64,000 bases of DNA from an uncultured Eubacteriales bacterium (GCA_902765735.1 CACXBB010000022.1:1-64000), one strand, 5' to 3'. Positions 1 to 8,518 are shown, counted from the first letter of the stretch. Notes: generated by a model from the sequence alone, not told the origin. Numbers and translations: made by a program.

Positions 1-248
1 GTTTAGCCTCCCCTGTGCAAGGGGAGGTGGCCCGTAGGGCCGGAGGGGTTGTTTAGCCTCCCCTGTGCAAGGGGAGGTGCCGAGCATCGCGAGGCGGAGG
101 GGTTGTTTAGCCTCCCCTGTGCAAGGGGAGGTGGCCCGCAGGGCCGGAGGGGTTGTTTAGCCTCCCCTGTGTAAGGGGAGGTGCCGAGCATCGCGAGGCG
201 GAGGGGTTGTTTAGCCTTCCCCTTCAGGGGAAGGTGTCAGCATCCTTT
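1..248. repeat. Array of four family-A and one family-B two-hairpin repeats
   Basis: Four head-to-tail units of 50-54 bp start at about 1, 51, 105 and 155. Each has a first hairpin CCTCCCCT-GTGCA-AGGGGAGG, a second variable hairpin (GGCCCGTAGGGCC, or GCCGAGCATCGCGAGGC) and the tail GGAGGGGTTG. A family-B unit follows at about 212-262, with hairpin CCTTCCCC-TTCA-GGGGAAGG, second hairpin TCAGCATC/GATGCTGA and tail GAGGTCGTC. The array is followed by a CCCTACT heptamer run near 280-299. I see no gene in 1-357. Confidence 0.9.
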
Positions 249-357
249 GATGCTGACGAAAGAGGTCGTCACCCCCGTCACCCCTACTCCCTACTCCCTG
301 AATAATTCCACCTAAACCCGTCAATACCAATGTCATCCCACAAAAAACGGAGGCACC

Positions 358-2238
358 ATGAAACATAGATTCATCGCACTGATCCTCATCCTGACCCTGC
401 TCTGTCTCTCCGCCGCCGCGGAGACCCCCACCCCCGCCCCGACCCCCGCCCCGCTCAGGGACGACGGCCTCCTCGCGGTATGGCTCAAATCGCTGGACGC
501 GCCTCAGACGCTGCACCTGACCGTCGAGGGCGTCTACACGCTGGAAGACAGCGCGGGCTTTCGCTTCGAGCGCGGCGCGCAGGTGGCGCTGACGGCCTCG
601 TCGGGCGACATCTGGCTCAAGACCGACGCCCTCTCCCTCAACCTGGGCCCCGCCCTCACGCTGACCCGCCACGCCGCCCCCGAGGGCACGCCGAACGGCC
701 TTTACATCGCGGAATCGGAGAAGCGCAACCTGTACCCGGGCGACCTCGGCCTGACCGTCGTCGGCGACGGCCTGCGGGCGGTGCTGACCCTGCCGGTGGA
801 GGAATACCTGCCCGGCGTGGTGGCCTACGAGATGAGCGACAGCTTCCCCCTGGAGGCCCTCAAGGCCCAGGCCGTGGCGGCCCGCACCTACGCCCTGGAG
901 CGCAAGCGGGCCGCTGGTCGGCGGGACTACGACCTGGTGGACACCACCGCCGACCAGGTCTACAAGGGCACGGACCCCGACTATGAAAACGTCGCGCTGG
1001 CCGTCACCGCCACCCGCGGCATCGTCGGCACGTACCGGGGCAGCTACGCCACCTGCTACTACACCGCCTCCAACGGCGGCCAGACGGCCCTCGCCAGCCA
1101 GCTCTGGGGCAAGTCCGACGCCGATGCCTACCTGGCCATGACCGACGACCCCTACGACCTTGAGAACCCCTCCAGCCTGCAAAACGAGCTGACCTTCACC
1201 GCAACCTGCGAGGGCAGCCAAAAGCTCCGCCGGATGCTCACCGACGCCCTGAAGGACGTGATGTCGAAGCAGGGCTTTGACGACTGGCGCCTCGATTCCA
1301 TACAGCGCATCGAGCCGGTGAACCCCCGCTTCGAGGGCAGCAGGCTCTATGACGGCCTCGCCTTCGACCTCAACGTGATGGTCCCCGAGAGCGCCCTCGC
1401 CACCCCCTCCCCTTCCCCCAAAGCCTCCCCTGTGCAAGGGGAGGTGGCGCAGAGCGCCGGAGGGGTTGACTCTGCCTCCCCTGTGCAAGAGGAGGTGGCG
1501 CGAAGCGCCGGAGGGGTTGACTCTGCCTCCCCTGTGCAAGGGGAGGTGGCGCGAAGCGCCGGAGGGGTTGACTCCGCCTCCCCTGTGCAGCAGAACCCCA
1601 CCGCCACCCCCGCATTGCCCGCCCCCGCCGACCTGCCCCCGGTCCTGGAGCGCTGGGTGCCCCTGGACCAGACCCAGCGCGTCACCCTCGGCGTGTTCGA
1701 CGACATCAAGGAGGGCCTCTCCCTGGGCCTGAACGGCGCGGACTGCGAGCTGATCTCCGTGGAGCGCCCCGAGGATACCCCCGACAGCTTCCGCATCGTC
1801 ATGCGCCGCTACGGCCACGGCGTGGGCATGAGCCAGCGCGGGGCCCAGCAGATGGCCGGGCAGCACGGCAAGACCTTCCGGGATATCCTGAAATTCTACT
1901 ATCCCGGCATGACCCTGACGACCCTGGACCTCCCCGAGACCGACCTCACCCCCGTGGACGACCTGCCCGCCGCCGTGGCCCAGAGCCGTCCGCGCCCCAC
2001 CCCGACGCCCACCCCGAAGCCCCTGCCCGCCCTCAAGTCCGGCGAGCACTACGCCGAGGTCATCGCCTCCTCCCTCAACGTCCGCCAGCAGCCCACCACC
2101 CAGAGCCCCGTGGTCGATATCCTCGATCAGGGCCGTAAGCTCATCGTCTCCACCAAACCCGACGCCGACGGCTGGGTCGCCGTCCGCACCGGCGACGTCG
2201 AGGGATACGTCAAGGAAGAATACTTGAAGAAGAATTAG
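358..2238 (+). CDS. Exported SpoIID/LytB-domain protein with C-terminal SH3 domain
   Basis: This 626-residue protein begins with a Sec signal peptide (MKHRFIALILILTLLCLSAAA). A SpoIID/LytB domain follows: VEEYLPGVVAYEM near residue 147 with the A-x-K-AQAVAARTYA stretch, CYYTASNGGQT near 230, and GHGVGMSQRGAQ near 485. In the family this domain cleaves denuded glycan strands, as in SpoIID during engulfment; here it would act outside the membrane. Residues about 564-626 form a bacterial SH3 domain (SSLNVRQQPTTQSPVV), likely wall-binding. Residues 356-411 lie between the two SpoIID blocks and consist of three 17-residue copies plus a partial copy of the genome's intergenic repeat, read in frame. 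The start ATG follows ACGGAGGCACC. The TAG stop lies inside an AATTAGGAATTGGG heptamer run. Whether it is a sporulation protein is not shown by context. Confidence 0.88.
   Translation: MKHRFIALILILTLLCLSAAAETPTPAPTPAPLRDDGLLAVWLKSLDAPQTLHLTVEGVYTLEDSAGFRFERGAQVALTASSGDIWLKTDALSLNLGPALTLTRHAAPEGTPNGLYIAESEKRNLYPGDLGLTVVGDGLRAVLTLPVEEYLPGVVAYEMSDSFPLEALKAQAVAARTYALERKRAAGRRDYDLVDTTADQVYKGTDPDYENVALAVTATRGIVGTYRGSYATCYYTASNGGQTALASQLWGKSDADAYLAMTDDPYDLENPSSLQNELTFTATCEGSQKLRRMLTDALKDVMSKQGFDDWRLDSIQRIEPVNPRFEGSRLYDGLAFDLNVMVPESALATPSPSPKASPVQGEVAQSAGGVDSASPVQEEVARSAGGVDSASPVQGEVARSAGGVDSASPVQQNPTATPALPAPADLPPVLERWVPLDQTQRVTLGVFDDIKEGLSLGLNGADCELISVERPEDTPDSFRIVMRRYGHGVGMSQRGAQQMAGQHGKTFRDILKFYYPGMTLTTLDLPETDLTPVDDLPAAVAQSRPRPTPTPTPKPLPALKSGEHYAEVIASSLNVRQQPTTQSPVVDILDQGRKLIVSTKPDADGWVAVRTGDVEGYVKEEYLKKN
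1423..1590 (+). repeat. Family-A repeats embedded in frame in a coding sequence
   Basis: Three 51-bp units at 1423-1473, 1474-1524 and 1525-1575, plus 15 bp of a fourth, match the intergenic family-A repeat (CCTCCCCTGTGCAAGGGGAGG, then a GGCGC/GCGCC hairpin, then GGAGGGGTTGACTC). The 51-bp period is a multiple of three, so each unit reads ASPVQGEVARSAGGVDS without a stop. Confidence 0.93.
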
Positions 2239-2436
2239 GAATTGGGAATTATTGAATGCACCCGCCCGCCCCGTAAGGACGCCATTCATGGCGTCCGCAA
2301 AGCCTCCCCTGTGTAAGGGGAGGTGGCCCGCAGGGCCGGAGGGGTTGTCCCTGCCTTCCCCTTTAGGGGAAGGTGTCAGCATCCTTTGATGCTGACGGAT
2401 GAGGTCGTCTCCCCAATTCCCCATTCCCCATTCCCA
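2230..2436. repeat. Heptamer-bracketed cassette with family-F, -A and -B repeats
   Basis: The left border is AATTAGGAATTGGGAATT directly on the upstream stop codon. The right border is the inverted CAATTCCCCATTCCCC run near 2414-2436. Between them lie a GGACGCC-ATTCAT-GGCGTCC hairpin (about 2276-2297), a family-A unit (2302-2347) and a family-B unit (2353-2409). Confidence 0.85.
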
Positions 2437-2447
2437 AGCGAGGTCCC

Positions 2448-4442
2448 ATGTCCGCACGCAAGCTTTTCATCGTATTGACCCTCCTCTGCGCGCTGCTTTC
2501 GGCAACGCGCCCTTTGGCTTGCGCGGAAACCCCCACCCTGACCCCGGGCGAGCTCCTCACAGTGGACCTCACCCCCGGCGCGCGCATCTTCACCCTCACC
2601 CTGCCCGCGGAGGGCGACTACGCCCTCTACGCCTTCCCCGCCGAGGGTTATCAAACCGTCACGGCGAAGCTGACCCAGGGCGACACCCTCATCGCCGAGG
2701 GCGCCGACGGCGTCGCCCTCCTCACGGCCGCCCTGCTCCCGGACACCCCCTACACCCTCGCCCTCACCGGCACGGGCCGGGTCTACCTGGAGCTCTCCCG
2801 CCGCGCGCTGAGCCGCTGCTTCGACGAACCCAAGGCCCTCGACGCCGCCGGCGACACCTACGCCAAGGCCCTCGTGCGCCCCGGTGACGCCCACTGGTAC
2901 GCCCTCACCGCCGACGAGCGCCGCCCCATCATACTGACCGGCCTGCCGGAGGCGCCCGGCCTGCGCTTGGAGGCCCGCCTGTTCAACCCCTCCGGACGCC
3001 TGCTGGCCGAGGCCACCACCACCGCCGGCGGCGCGTTCCTGATGGACTTCCTGCCCCGCCCGGGCCGCGCCTACCGGGTGCGCGTGTCGGCCTCCGGGCG
3101 CGGCACGGGCCTCTACGCGCTCAATATCGCCCCCGGCGCGGGCGGCCTGCCGGAGGCGCTGCTGCTCTCGGACGACCGCGTGACCCTCCGCGGCCGCCAG
3201 ACCCACACCCTCGAGGCCACCCCGATCCCCACCGGCGCGGCGGACGCGCTGCTGTGGGAGTCCTCGGACGACACCGTGGTCTCCGTCACCCAGGACGGCG
3301 TGCTGACCGGCCGCCGCCCGGGCACCGCGGTGGTCACGGCCTACGCCCCCGGCGCGGTCCGAGCCCGCTGCCGAGTGGAGATCACCCGGGTGCAGGCCAC
3401 GGGCCTCCGGCTCATCACCCGGCGCGTCCGCATGAACGTTGGTGACGACGTGGCCCTGGAGTGGTCCGTCCAGCCGGAGAACGCCTCCGACCCCCGCGTG
3501 ACCTTCGCCATCGAGCCCGAGGGCGTCGCCACCATCGACGACGCCGGAGTGCTCCGCGCCGTGGGCGAGGGCACGGTGACCTTCACCGTCCGCGCCGCCG
3601 ACGGCGGCTACGAGGCCGTGGGTCGCGTGTACGTCGCCCCGGCCCGCAAGCGCTACCGCGCCCTGCTGGTGGGCGAGCAGAGCTACTCTCCCGACGTCGC
3701 CCCCGCCCGCCCCGGCAGCGCCAACTCGGTCTCCGGCATGCGCAGCATGCTGAGCGAGCTGTCCTTCCTGGGCGCGCGCTACGAGATCTCCACCGCGCTG
3801 GACGTGTCCCGCGACAGCCTGCTGGAGGCCGTCGCCCGGGCCTTCGACGGCGCGACGGACCAGGACGAGAGCCTGTTTTACTTAACCTGCCACGGCGACT
3901 ACGCCCAGGGCATGACCGTGTTTCAGCTCTACGACGGCACCACCCTCACCGCCCCGGAGCTCCGGCAGGCGCTGGACCGGGTCCCCGGCAGTGTCACGCT
4001 GCTGCTGGACTGCTGCGGCAGCGGCGGCGCGATCGGCGCCGAAGCGGACCTCCTCGACGGCATCACCCGCGCCTTCTCCGGCGTCGCCGGCCCCGCCCGG
4101 TTCGGCTCAAGCCGCTACCGCGTGCTGGCCAGCGCCATGGTGGGCCAGGACAGCTATCGTCTCAGCTTCGACAGCACCGCCCAGGAGACCCGCATGGCCA
4201 CGCTGTTCGCCCGCGCCGTGTGCGAGGGCTGCGGCTGGTCCATCGACGCCGCCGCCCGCCGGGCCATGCGCGCCGACATCAACTATGACAATATCGTCAC
4301 CCTCGACGAGCTCTATCACTACGCCCGCCGCCGCGTGATGTGGTACCTCTCCCTGGCCCATAGCGCCCGGGCCCAGACCGTGATGGTCTCCCCCGAGGGC
4401 AGCACCCGCTCCCTCTTCGAACGCACCACCGCCCTCGAATAA
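2448..4442 (+). CDS. Exported caspase-like (peptidase C14) protein with two Ig-like (Big_2) domains
   Basis: This 664-residue protein has a signal peptide (MSARKLFIVLTLLCALLSATRPLACAE). Residues about 30-225 are beta-rich and resemble pre-peptidase C-terminal domains. Two Big_2-like Ig domains follow, at about 238-312 (ESSDDTVVSVTQDGVLTGRRPG) and 315-398 (TIDDAGVLRAVGEGTVTFTV). From about 400 there is a caspase/metacaspase fold: RALLVGEQSY, LFYLTCHGD with the catalytic-type His482, and LLLDCCGSGG, where Cys523 fits the nucleophile position of the usual D-x-C-H-S-G; the residue after it is Gly rather than His. Near the C terminus, DINYDNIVTLDELYHY looks like an EF-hand or dockerin-type loop that could bind calcium. 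The fold suggests an Arg/Lys-directed secreted protease; substrate unknown. The SD is weak (GCGAGG). Confidence 0.82.
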   Translation: MSARKLFIVLTLLCALLSATRPLACAETPTLTPGELLTVDLTPGARIFTLTLPAEGDYALYAFPAEGYQTVTAKLTQGDTLIAEGADGVALLTAALLPDTPYTLALTGTGRVYLELSRRALSRCFDEPKALDAAGDTYAKALVRPGDAHWYALTADERRPIILTGLPEAPGLRLEARLFNPSGRLLAEATTTAGGAFLMDFLPRPGRAYRVRVSASGRGTGLYALNIAPGAGGLPEALLLSDDRVTLRGRQTHTLEATPIPTGAADALLWESSDDTVVSVTQDGVLTGRRPGTAVVTAYAPGAVRARCRVEITRVQATGLRLITRRVRMNVGDDVALEWSVQPENASDPRVTFAIEPEGVATIDDAGVLRAVGEGTVTFTVRAADGGYEAVGRVYVAPARKRYRALLVGEQSYSPDVAPARPGSANSVSGMRSMLSELSFLGARYEISTALDVSRDSLLEAVARAFDGATDQDESLFYLTCHGDYAQGMTVFQLYDGTTLTAPELRQALDRVPGSVTLLLDCCGSGGAIGAEADLLDGITRAFSGVAGPARFGSSRYRVLASAMVGQDSYRLSFDSTAQETRMATLFARAVCEGCGWSIDAAARRAMRADINYDNIVTLDELYHYARRRVMWYLSLAHSARAQTVMVSPEGSTRSLFERTTALE

Positions 4443-4477
4443 CGCCCAACCCCTCCCGCTCCGCGGGTCGTCCCCTT

Positions 4478-4578
4478 GCCTTCCCCTTCAGGGGGTTCGA
4501 GCGCCCGGAAAACAGTCCGGTGGACTTGCCTTCCCCTTTGGGGAAGGTGGCAGCCCGAAGGGCTGACGGATGAGGTCA
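4478..4578. repeat. Partial and complete family-B repeats
   Basis: A broken unit begins at 4478 (GCCTTCCCCTTCAGGGGG, then unrelated bases). A full unit spans 4528-4578 with second hairpin CAGCCCGAAGGGCTG and tail GATGAGGTCA. Confidence 0.75.
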
Positions 4579-4615
4579 CTCCCACTCAACTTTCACGCGC
4601 ATAATACAATTACAG

Positions 4616-4838
4616 TATCTGCTCAGGTTCCCCTTTGAAATCGGGGGCGGCGGCGTGTACGCCGATCCCGCGGGCATTTTTCTGGCGGAAAATCCCATTT
4701 TCCAGAAGAAAAATGCCTACCTTGCAGATTTGCCGACCGGAAAACCGCAGGTTTTCAAGGCAAATCTGTGGGGGATGTCTCGAAGGGGGACAGGTCCCCC
4801 TTCGACTGTTACTGCGAAGCCGCAAGCTGAGCAGTAAC
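4616..4838. other. Compact multi-hairpin element of about 220 bp
   Basis: At least four consecutive strong hairpins and no credible gene. One at 4673-4717 pairs GGCATTTTTCT with AGAAAAATGCC plus an inner 7-bp stem. One at 4725-4768 pairs CAGATTTGCC with GGCAAATCTG plus inner AAAACC-GCA-GGTTTT. One at 4781-4804 pairs CGAAGGGGGAC with GTCCCCCTTCG. One at 4808-4838 pairs GTTACTGC with GCAGTAAC. An outer pairing TGCTCAG (4620-4626) with CTGAGCA (4827-4833) could close the whole element or compete with the last hairpin. It lies in the gap before the HTH-cupin/pot operon. Confidence 0.8.
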
Positions 4839-4878
4839 AATTACACATACATTTAACCCATCCTGCGCCCCATCCGTA

Positions 4879-4907
4879 TTGACACGCGCCTCAAAAGATG
4901 GTTTAAT
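4879..4907 (+). promoter_or_regulatory. Sigma-A-type promoter of the HTH-cupin/pot operon
   Basis: TTGACA at 4879-4884 and TTTAAT at 4902-4907 are 17 bp apart. An overlapping TATAAT lies at 4907-4912 with a longer spacer. Confidence 0.7.
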
Positions 4908-4921
4908 ATAATTCACCCAAG

Positions 4922-4954
4922 AGTTTAGTAATCTTAAACTTTCCGAACGTTCGG
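4922..4954. promoter_or_regulatory. Candidate operator: two inverted repeats next to the RBS
   Basis: AGTTTA (4922-4927) is inverted as TAAACT (4935-4940). The perfect 12-bp palindrome CCGAACGTTCGG (4943-4954) directly abuts and shares a base with the GGGAGG ribosome-binding site. This position suits autoregulation by the HTH protein encoded immediately downstream; the assignment is inference. Confidence 0.55.
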
Positions 4955-4965
4955 GAGGCGGAACA

Positions 4966-5505
4966 ATGGAAATAGGCGATAAACTGCGCCGGCTGCGGCT
5001 TCAGCGGGGGCTGACCCAGGAGGAGCTGGCGAACCGGGTGGAGCTTTCGAAGAGCTTCATATCGCTTCTGGAGCGGGACCTGACCAGCCCCTCGCTGGAC
5101 ACGCTGTCGGACCTTCTGGAGACCCTGGGCAGCGACCTGCCGACGTTCTTCGCGGAGGCCGACGAAAAGCTGGTGTTCGGCGATCAGGACATCTTCGTCA
5201 AGGAGGACCCGGAGGGTCTGAAGGGCCAGATCAAGTGGCTGATCCCCTCGGCGCAGAAGAACCGCATGGAGCCGATTCTGCTTGAGATGGCTCCCGGCGG
5301 CGAGACCGACGAGGACGATCCCCACGAGGGCGAGGAGTTCGGCTACGTGCTCTCCGGCACCCTCCGGATCGTGCTGGGGGACCGGGCCGAGCGCGTCCGG
5401 CGCGACGAGAGCTTCTACTTCCGTCCCACCGCCCCGCACAAGCTCCAAAACGCCGGCAAGACCCCCTGCCGCGTGCTGTGGGTCTCGACACCGCCGAGCT
5501 TTTGA
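4966..5505 (+). CDS. HTH-XRE/cupin transcriptional regulator
   Basis: This 179-residue protein has an N-terminal XRE helix-turn-helix (residues 1-65: LRRLRLQRGLTQEELANRVELSKSFISLLERDLTSPSLDTL). A C-terminal cupin_2 domain spans about 105-175 (EMAPGGETDEDDPHEGEEFGYVLSGTLRIVLGD, then PTAPHKLQNAG). Regulators of this PuuR-like shape commonly sit directly before potABCD and sense polyamine status. It has its own promoter and two candidate operators upstream, with potA 92 bp downstream, so control of the polyamine importer is the natural inference. The stop TGA merges with a GAGAGTG heptamer run. Confidence 0.87.
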   Translation: MEIGDKLRRLRLQRGLTQEELANRVELSKSFISLLERDLTSPSLDTLSDLLETLGSDLPTFFAEADEKLVFGDQDIFVKEDPEGLKGQIKWLIPSAQKNRMEPILLEMAPGGETDEDDPHEGEEFGYVLSGTLRIVLGDRAERVRRDESFYFRPTAPHKLQNAGKTPCRVLWVSTPPSF

Positions 5506-5570
5506 GAGTGGAGAGTGAAGAGTGAAGAGTGCAGTTTTGATAGAAATCCTTCGGATTTCTTTGATAAAAT
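5504..5570. repeat. AGAGTGA-type heptamer run plus hairpin
   Basis: A tandem GAGAGTGGAGAGTGAAGAGTG run leads into TGCAGTTTTGATA and the hairpin GAAATCC-TTC-GGATTTC (5543-5559). This is the left half of the composite element seen whole at 8519-8695 and 11432-11595. Confidence 0.75.
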
Positions 5571-5597
5571 ACAGGACCTCATACAGGAGCTGAAACC

Positions 5598-6689
5598 ATG
5601 ATTGACGAAACCCGCCTCATCGAAATCAAGGGCGTCTCGAAGAGCTTCGGCGACACGCAGGTGCTGCACGACATCGACCTCTACATCCGCAAGCGTGAGT
5701 TTGTGACGCTGCTGGGCCCCTCGGGCTGCGGCAAGACGACGCTTCTGCGCATACTGGGCGGATTTGAGATGCCGTCCACGGGCGAGGTGTTGTTCGAGGG
5801 CAAGGACATGACGGGCATACCGCCCTACAAGCGCCGCATCAACACGGTGTTCCAGAAGTACGCGCTGTTCAACCACCTGAACGTGTTTGACAACATCGCC
5901 TTCGGTTTAAACCTCAAGACGCCGGAGCAGCTGGGCTGCAAGAGCCGCGCCGAGATGAAGCAGGAGGTCGCCCGCCGGGTGAACCGCATGCTGAAGCTGG
6001 TGAAGATGGAGGGCTACGAGAAGCGCTCCACCAACGCCCTGTCCGGCGGCCAGCAGCAGCGCATCGCCATCGCGCGGGCGCTGGTGAACGAGCCCGAGGT
6101 CCTGTTGCTGGACGAGCCCCTGGGCGCGCTGGATCTCAAGCTGCGCAAGGAGATGCAGCTGGAGCTCAAGGCCATGCAGCAGCAGCTGGGTATCACCTTC
6201 ATCTACGTCACCCACGACCAGGAGGAAGCCCTGACCATGTCGGACACCATCGTGGTGATGAACCACGGCCGCATCCAGCAGATCGGCGACCCCAAGGGCA
6301 TCTACGACGAGCCCCGCAACGCCTTCGTGGCGGACTTCATCGGCGAGAGCAACATCATCGACGGCACCATGCTCCAGGACGACCTGGTCCGCTTCTCCGA
6401 CACCGAGTTCCAGTGCGTGGACGAGGGCTTTGCGAAGAACGAGCCGGTGGACGTGGTCATCCGCCCCGAGGACATCATGCTGGTCGGCGAGGACGTGGGC
6501 ATGCTCAGGGGCGTGGTGGAGAGCGTGATCTTCAAGGGCGTCCACTACGAGATGATCATCGAGTCCAACGACTGCAAGTGGAAGGTGCAGTCCACCACCA
6601 TGCAGCCGGTGGGCACCCGGGTGGGCATGACCATCGTGCCCTACAACATCCACATCATGCACAAGATGCCCGTGCTCAAGGAGGCGTAG
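5598..6689 (+). CDS. potA: Spermidine/putrescine ABC transporter ATP-binding protein
   Basis: This 363-residue ABC ATPase has Walker A GPSGCGKT (residues 40-47), the Q-loop region, signature LSGGQQQR (about 143), Walker B VLLLDEP with [13 protein letters not shown], and the H-loop [17 protein letters not shown] domain follows from about 280. The combination and length are typical of PotA. It energises polyamine uptake with PotB and PotC at the membrane and PotD outside. It is followed 3 bp later by potB. Confidence 0.95.
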   Translation: MIDETRLIEIKGVSKSFGDTQVLHDIDLYIRKREFVTLLGPSGCGKTTLLRILGGFEMPSTGEVLFEGKDMTGIPPYKRRINTVFQKYALFNHLNVFDNIAFGLNLKTPEQLGCKSRAEMKQEVARRVNRMLKLVKMEGYEKRSTNALSGGQQQRIAIARALVNEPEVLLLDEPLGALDLKLRKEMQLELKAMQQQLGITFIYVTHDQEEALTMSDTIVVMNHGRIQQIGDPKGIYDEPRNAFVADFIGESNIIDGTMLQDDLVRFSDTEFQCVDEGFAKNEPVDVVIRPEDIMLVGEDVGMLRGVVESVIFKGVHYEMIIESNDCKWKVQSTTMQPVGTRVGMTIVPYNIHIMHKMPVLKEA

Positions 6690-6692
6690 CCC

Positions 6693-7508
6693 ATGAAGCG
6701 TTCCTGGTATGCCGCGCCCTACGGGCTGTGGATGGTGCTCTTCACCGTGGTGCCGCTGCTGTTCGTGCTCTACTATGCCTTCACCGATCAAAGCGGCGCA
6801 TTCACGGTGAACAACTTCGTCAAGATCGCCTCGCCGATGTACGGCCTGGTGCTGTGGGACAGCCTGCGCCTGGCGTTCTTCTGCACGCTTTTGTGCCTGC
6901 TGATCGGCTACCCCACGGCCTACTTCCTCGCCAGCCGGGATTTCTCCAACGCCCAGACGCTGGTGGTGCTGATCCTGGTGCCCATGTGGATGAACTTCCT
7001 GCTGCGCACCTACGCCATGATGACCCTGTTTGAAAACAACGGCGTCATCAACACGCTGCTGGAGTCGCTGGGCCTTCAACGCATACAGATGATCGGCACC
7101 GAGGGCGCCGTGCTGGTGGGCATGGTGTACAACTTCCTGCCCTTCATGGTGCTGCCGGTCTACACGGTGCTCAAGAAGATGGACTACTCCGTCATCGAGG
7201 CCGCCGAGGACCTGGGCGCCTCCCCCGTGCGGGTGGTCAGCCGCGTGGTGCTGCCCATGTCCATCCCCGGGGTGGTGTCCGGCATCACCATGGTGTTCAT
7301 GCCGGCGGTGACCACCTTCGCTATCTCCCGCATGCTCTCAAGCGGCATGATCTACCTGGTCGGCGATATGATCGAGGACTACTTCATCGCCATGAACAAC
7401 CGCAACGTCGGCTCCACCATCTCCCTGGTCATGCTGGTGCTGATCATACTCTCCATCGGCCTGCTCCGCAAGGTCGATCCTGATAATTCGGGCGGAGGCT
7501 TGTGGTAA
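6693..7508 (+). CDS. potB: Polyamine ABC transporter permease PotB
   Basis: This 271-residue protein has six predicted membrane segments, the first at YGLWMVLFTVVPLLFVLYYAF. The binding-protein-dependent permease EAA loop reads VIEAAEDLGASPVRVVSRVVLPMSIPG, the contact site for PotA. It is one half of the heterodimeric polyamine channel. It starts 3 bp after potA and is separated from its partner potC by a 218-bp repeat cassette that begins at its stop codon. Confidence 0.93.
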   Translation: MKRSWYAAPYGLWMVLFTVVPLLFVLYYAFTDQSGAFTVNNFVKIASPMYGLVLWDSLRLAFFCTLLCLLIGYPTAYFLASRDFSNAQTLVVLILVPMWMNFLLRTYAMMTLFENNGVINTLLESLGLQRIQMIGTEGAVLVGMVYNFLPFMVLPVYTVLKKMDYSVIEAAEDLGASPVRVVSRVVLPMSIPGVVSGITMVFMPAVTTFAISRMLSSGMIYLVGDMIEDYFIAMNNRNVGSTISLVMLVLIILSIGLLRKVDPDNSGGGLW

Positions 7509-7712
7509 ATTGGGAATGGGGAATTGGGGATGGGGAATTATAGAATGCCCCGCCCTTAGCCTTCCCCTTCAGGGGAAGGTGGCAACGCGAAGCGTTGACG
7601 GAAGAGGTCGTAACCCCGTACCCCTGCCTTCCCCTTCAGGGGAAGGTGGCAACGCGAAGCGTTGACGGAAGAGGTCGTAACCCCAATTCCCCATTCCCAA
7701 TTCCCAATTAAT
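7508..7712. repeat. Heptamer-bracketed cassette with two family-B units, inside the pot operon
   Basis: The left run is AATTGGGAATGGGGAATTGGGG directly after the potB stop. Two near-identical family-B units lie at 7559-7611 and 7626-7678 (second hairpin CAACGC-GAA-GCGTTG). The right run is inverted: CCAATTCCCCATTCCCAATT. The potC SD follows within 20 bp. Confidence 0.88.
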
Positions 7713-7726
7713 ACGGGGGTGTTTCA

Positions 7727-8518
7727 ATGAAGAATCGCGGCCATCGCGCCGGAAAGCTGCTCAAGGGCCTGTGGCTTGCCCTGGTGCTGGCGTTTTTATA
7801 CATTCCCATCATCGTGATGATCGCCCTGTCCTTCAACGCCTCGGTGTCCCGCGCGGCGTGGACGGGCTTCACGCTGGACTGGTACGTCAAGCTGTTCAAG
7901 TCGAAGCAGATCATGGCGGCCCTGAACGTGACCATCACGGTGGCGGTGATCGCCACGGTGGTGTCCACCGTGATGGGCACGCTGGGGGCCATCGGCATGC
8001 ACGCCATGTCCACGGGCATGGCCAACCTGCTGATCAACGTCTCCTACCTGCCCATGACCACCCCGGACATCGTCACCGGCGTGTCGCTGATGCTGATGTT
8101 CATATTCGTGAAGGTCCCCCTGGGCAAGTGGACGATGATCATGGCGCACATCGCTTTCGACACCCCCTACGTGCTGTTCTCGGTGATGCCAAAGCTTCGG
8201 CAGATGAACCCCAACCTCTACGAGGCCGCCCTGGACCTGGGCTGTCACCCGGCCAAGGCGCTCTACAAGGTAATCATCCCGGAGATCATGCCCGGCATCG
8301 TCACCGGCGCGCTGCTGGCCTTCACCATGTCGCTGGACGACTTCGTGATCTCCTACTTCACCTCCAACACCGACCAGAACCTGGCCATGATCGTCTACTC
8401 CGCCGCCCGCCGCGGCGTCGAGCCCACCATGTACGCCCTCTCCACGCTGATGTTCATCGTGGTGCTGGGACTTCTGCTGATCGTCAACCGCCGCAACGGG
8501 CTGGAGGAAATCGCGTAA
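7727..8518 (+). CDS. potC: Polyamine ABC transporter permease PotC
   Basis: This 263-residue protein has about six membrane segments (WLALVLAFLYIPIIVMIALSF first). The EAA loop reads YEAALDLGCHPAKALYKVIIPEIMPG, and DDFVISYF is a conserved PotC-type motif. It pairs with PotB in the membrane channel. The nearby ATACGGGGGTG upstream may serve as a weak SD. Confidence 0.93.
   Translation: MKNRGHRAGKLLKGLWLALVLAFLYIPIIVMIALSFNASVSRAAWTGFTLDWYVKLFKSKQIMAALNVTITVAVIATVVSTVMGTLGAIGMHAMSTGMANLLINVSYLPMTTPDIVTGVSLMLMFIFVKVPLGKWTMIMAHIAFDTPYVLFSVMPKLRQMNPNLYEAALDLGCHPAKALYKVIIPEIMPGIVTGALLAFTMSLDDFVISYFTSNTDQNLAMIVYSAARRGVEPTMYALSTLMFIVVLGLLLIVNRRNGLEEIA

Noticed and set aside
1..248. Possible CRISPR array at the left edge
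   Set aside because: Units abut without unique spacers, each has two internal hairpins, and the same units occur singly in many other gaps.
211..2457. 748-residue minus-strand reading frame opposite the SpoIID-like gene
   Set aside because: It is an antisense shadow in GC-rich DNA: low complexity, no SD, and it translates repeats at both ends; the plus frame has clear domains.
4610..4856. Small proteins of 60-76 residues on both strands
   Set aside because: All fall in the multi-hairpin element; opposing open frames follow from the palindromes.
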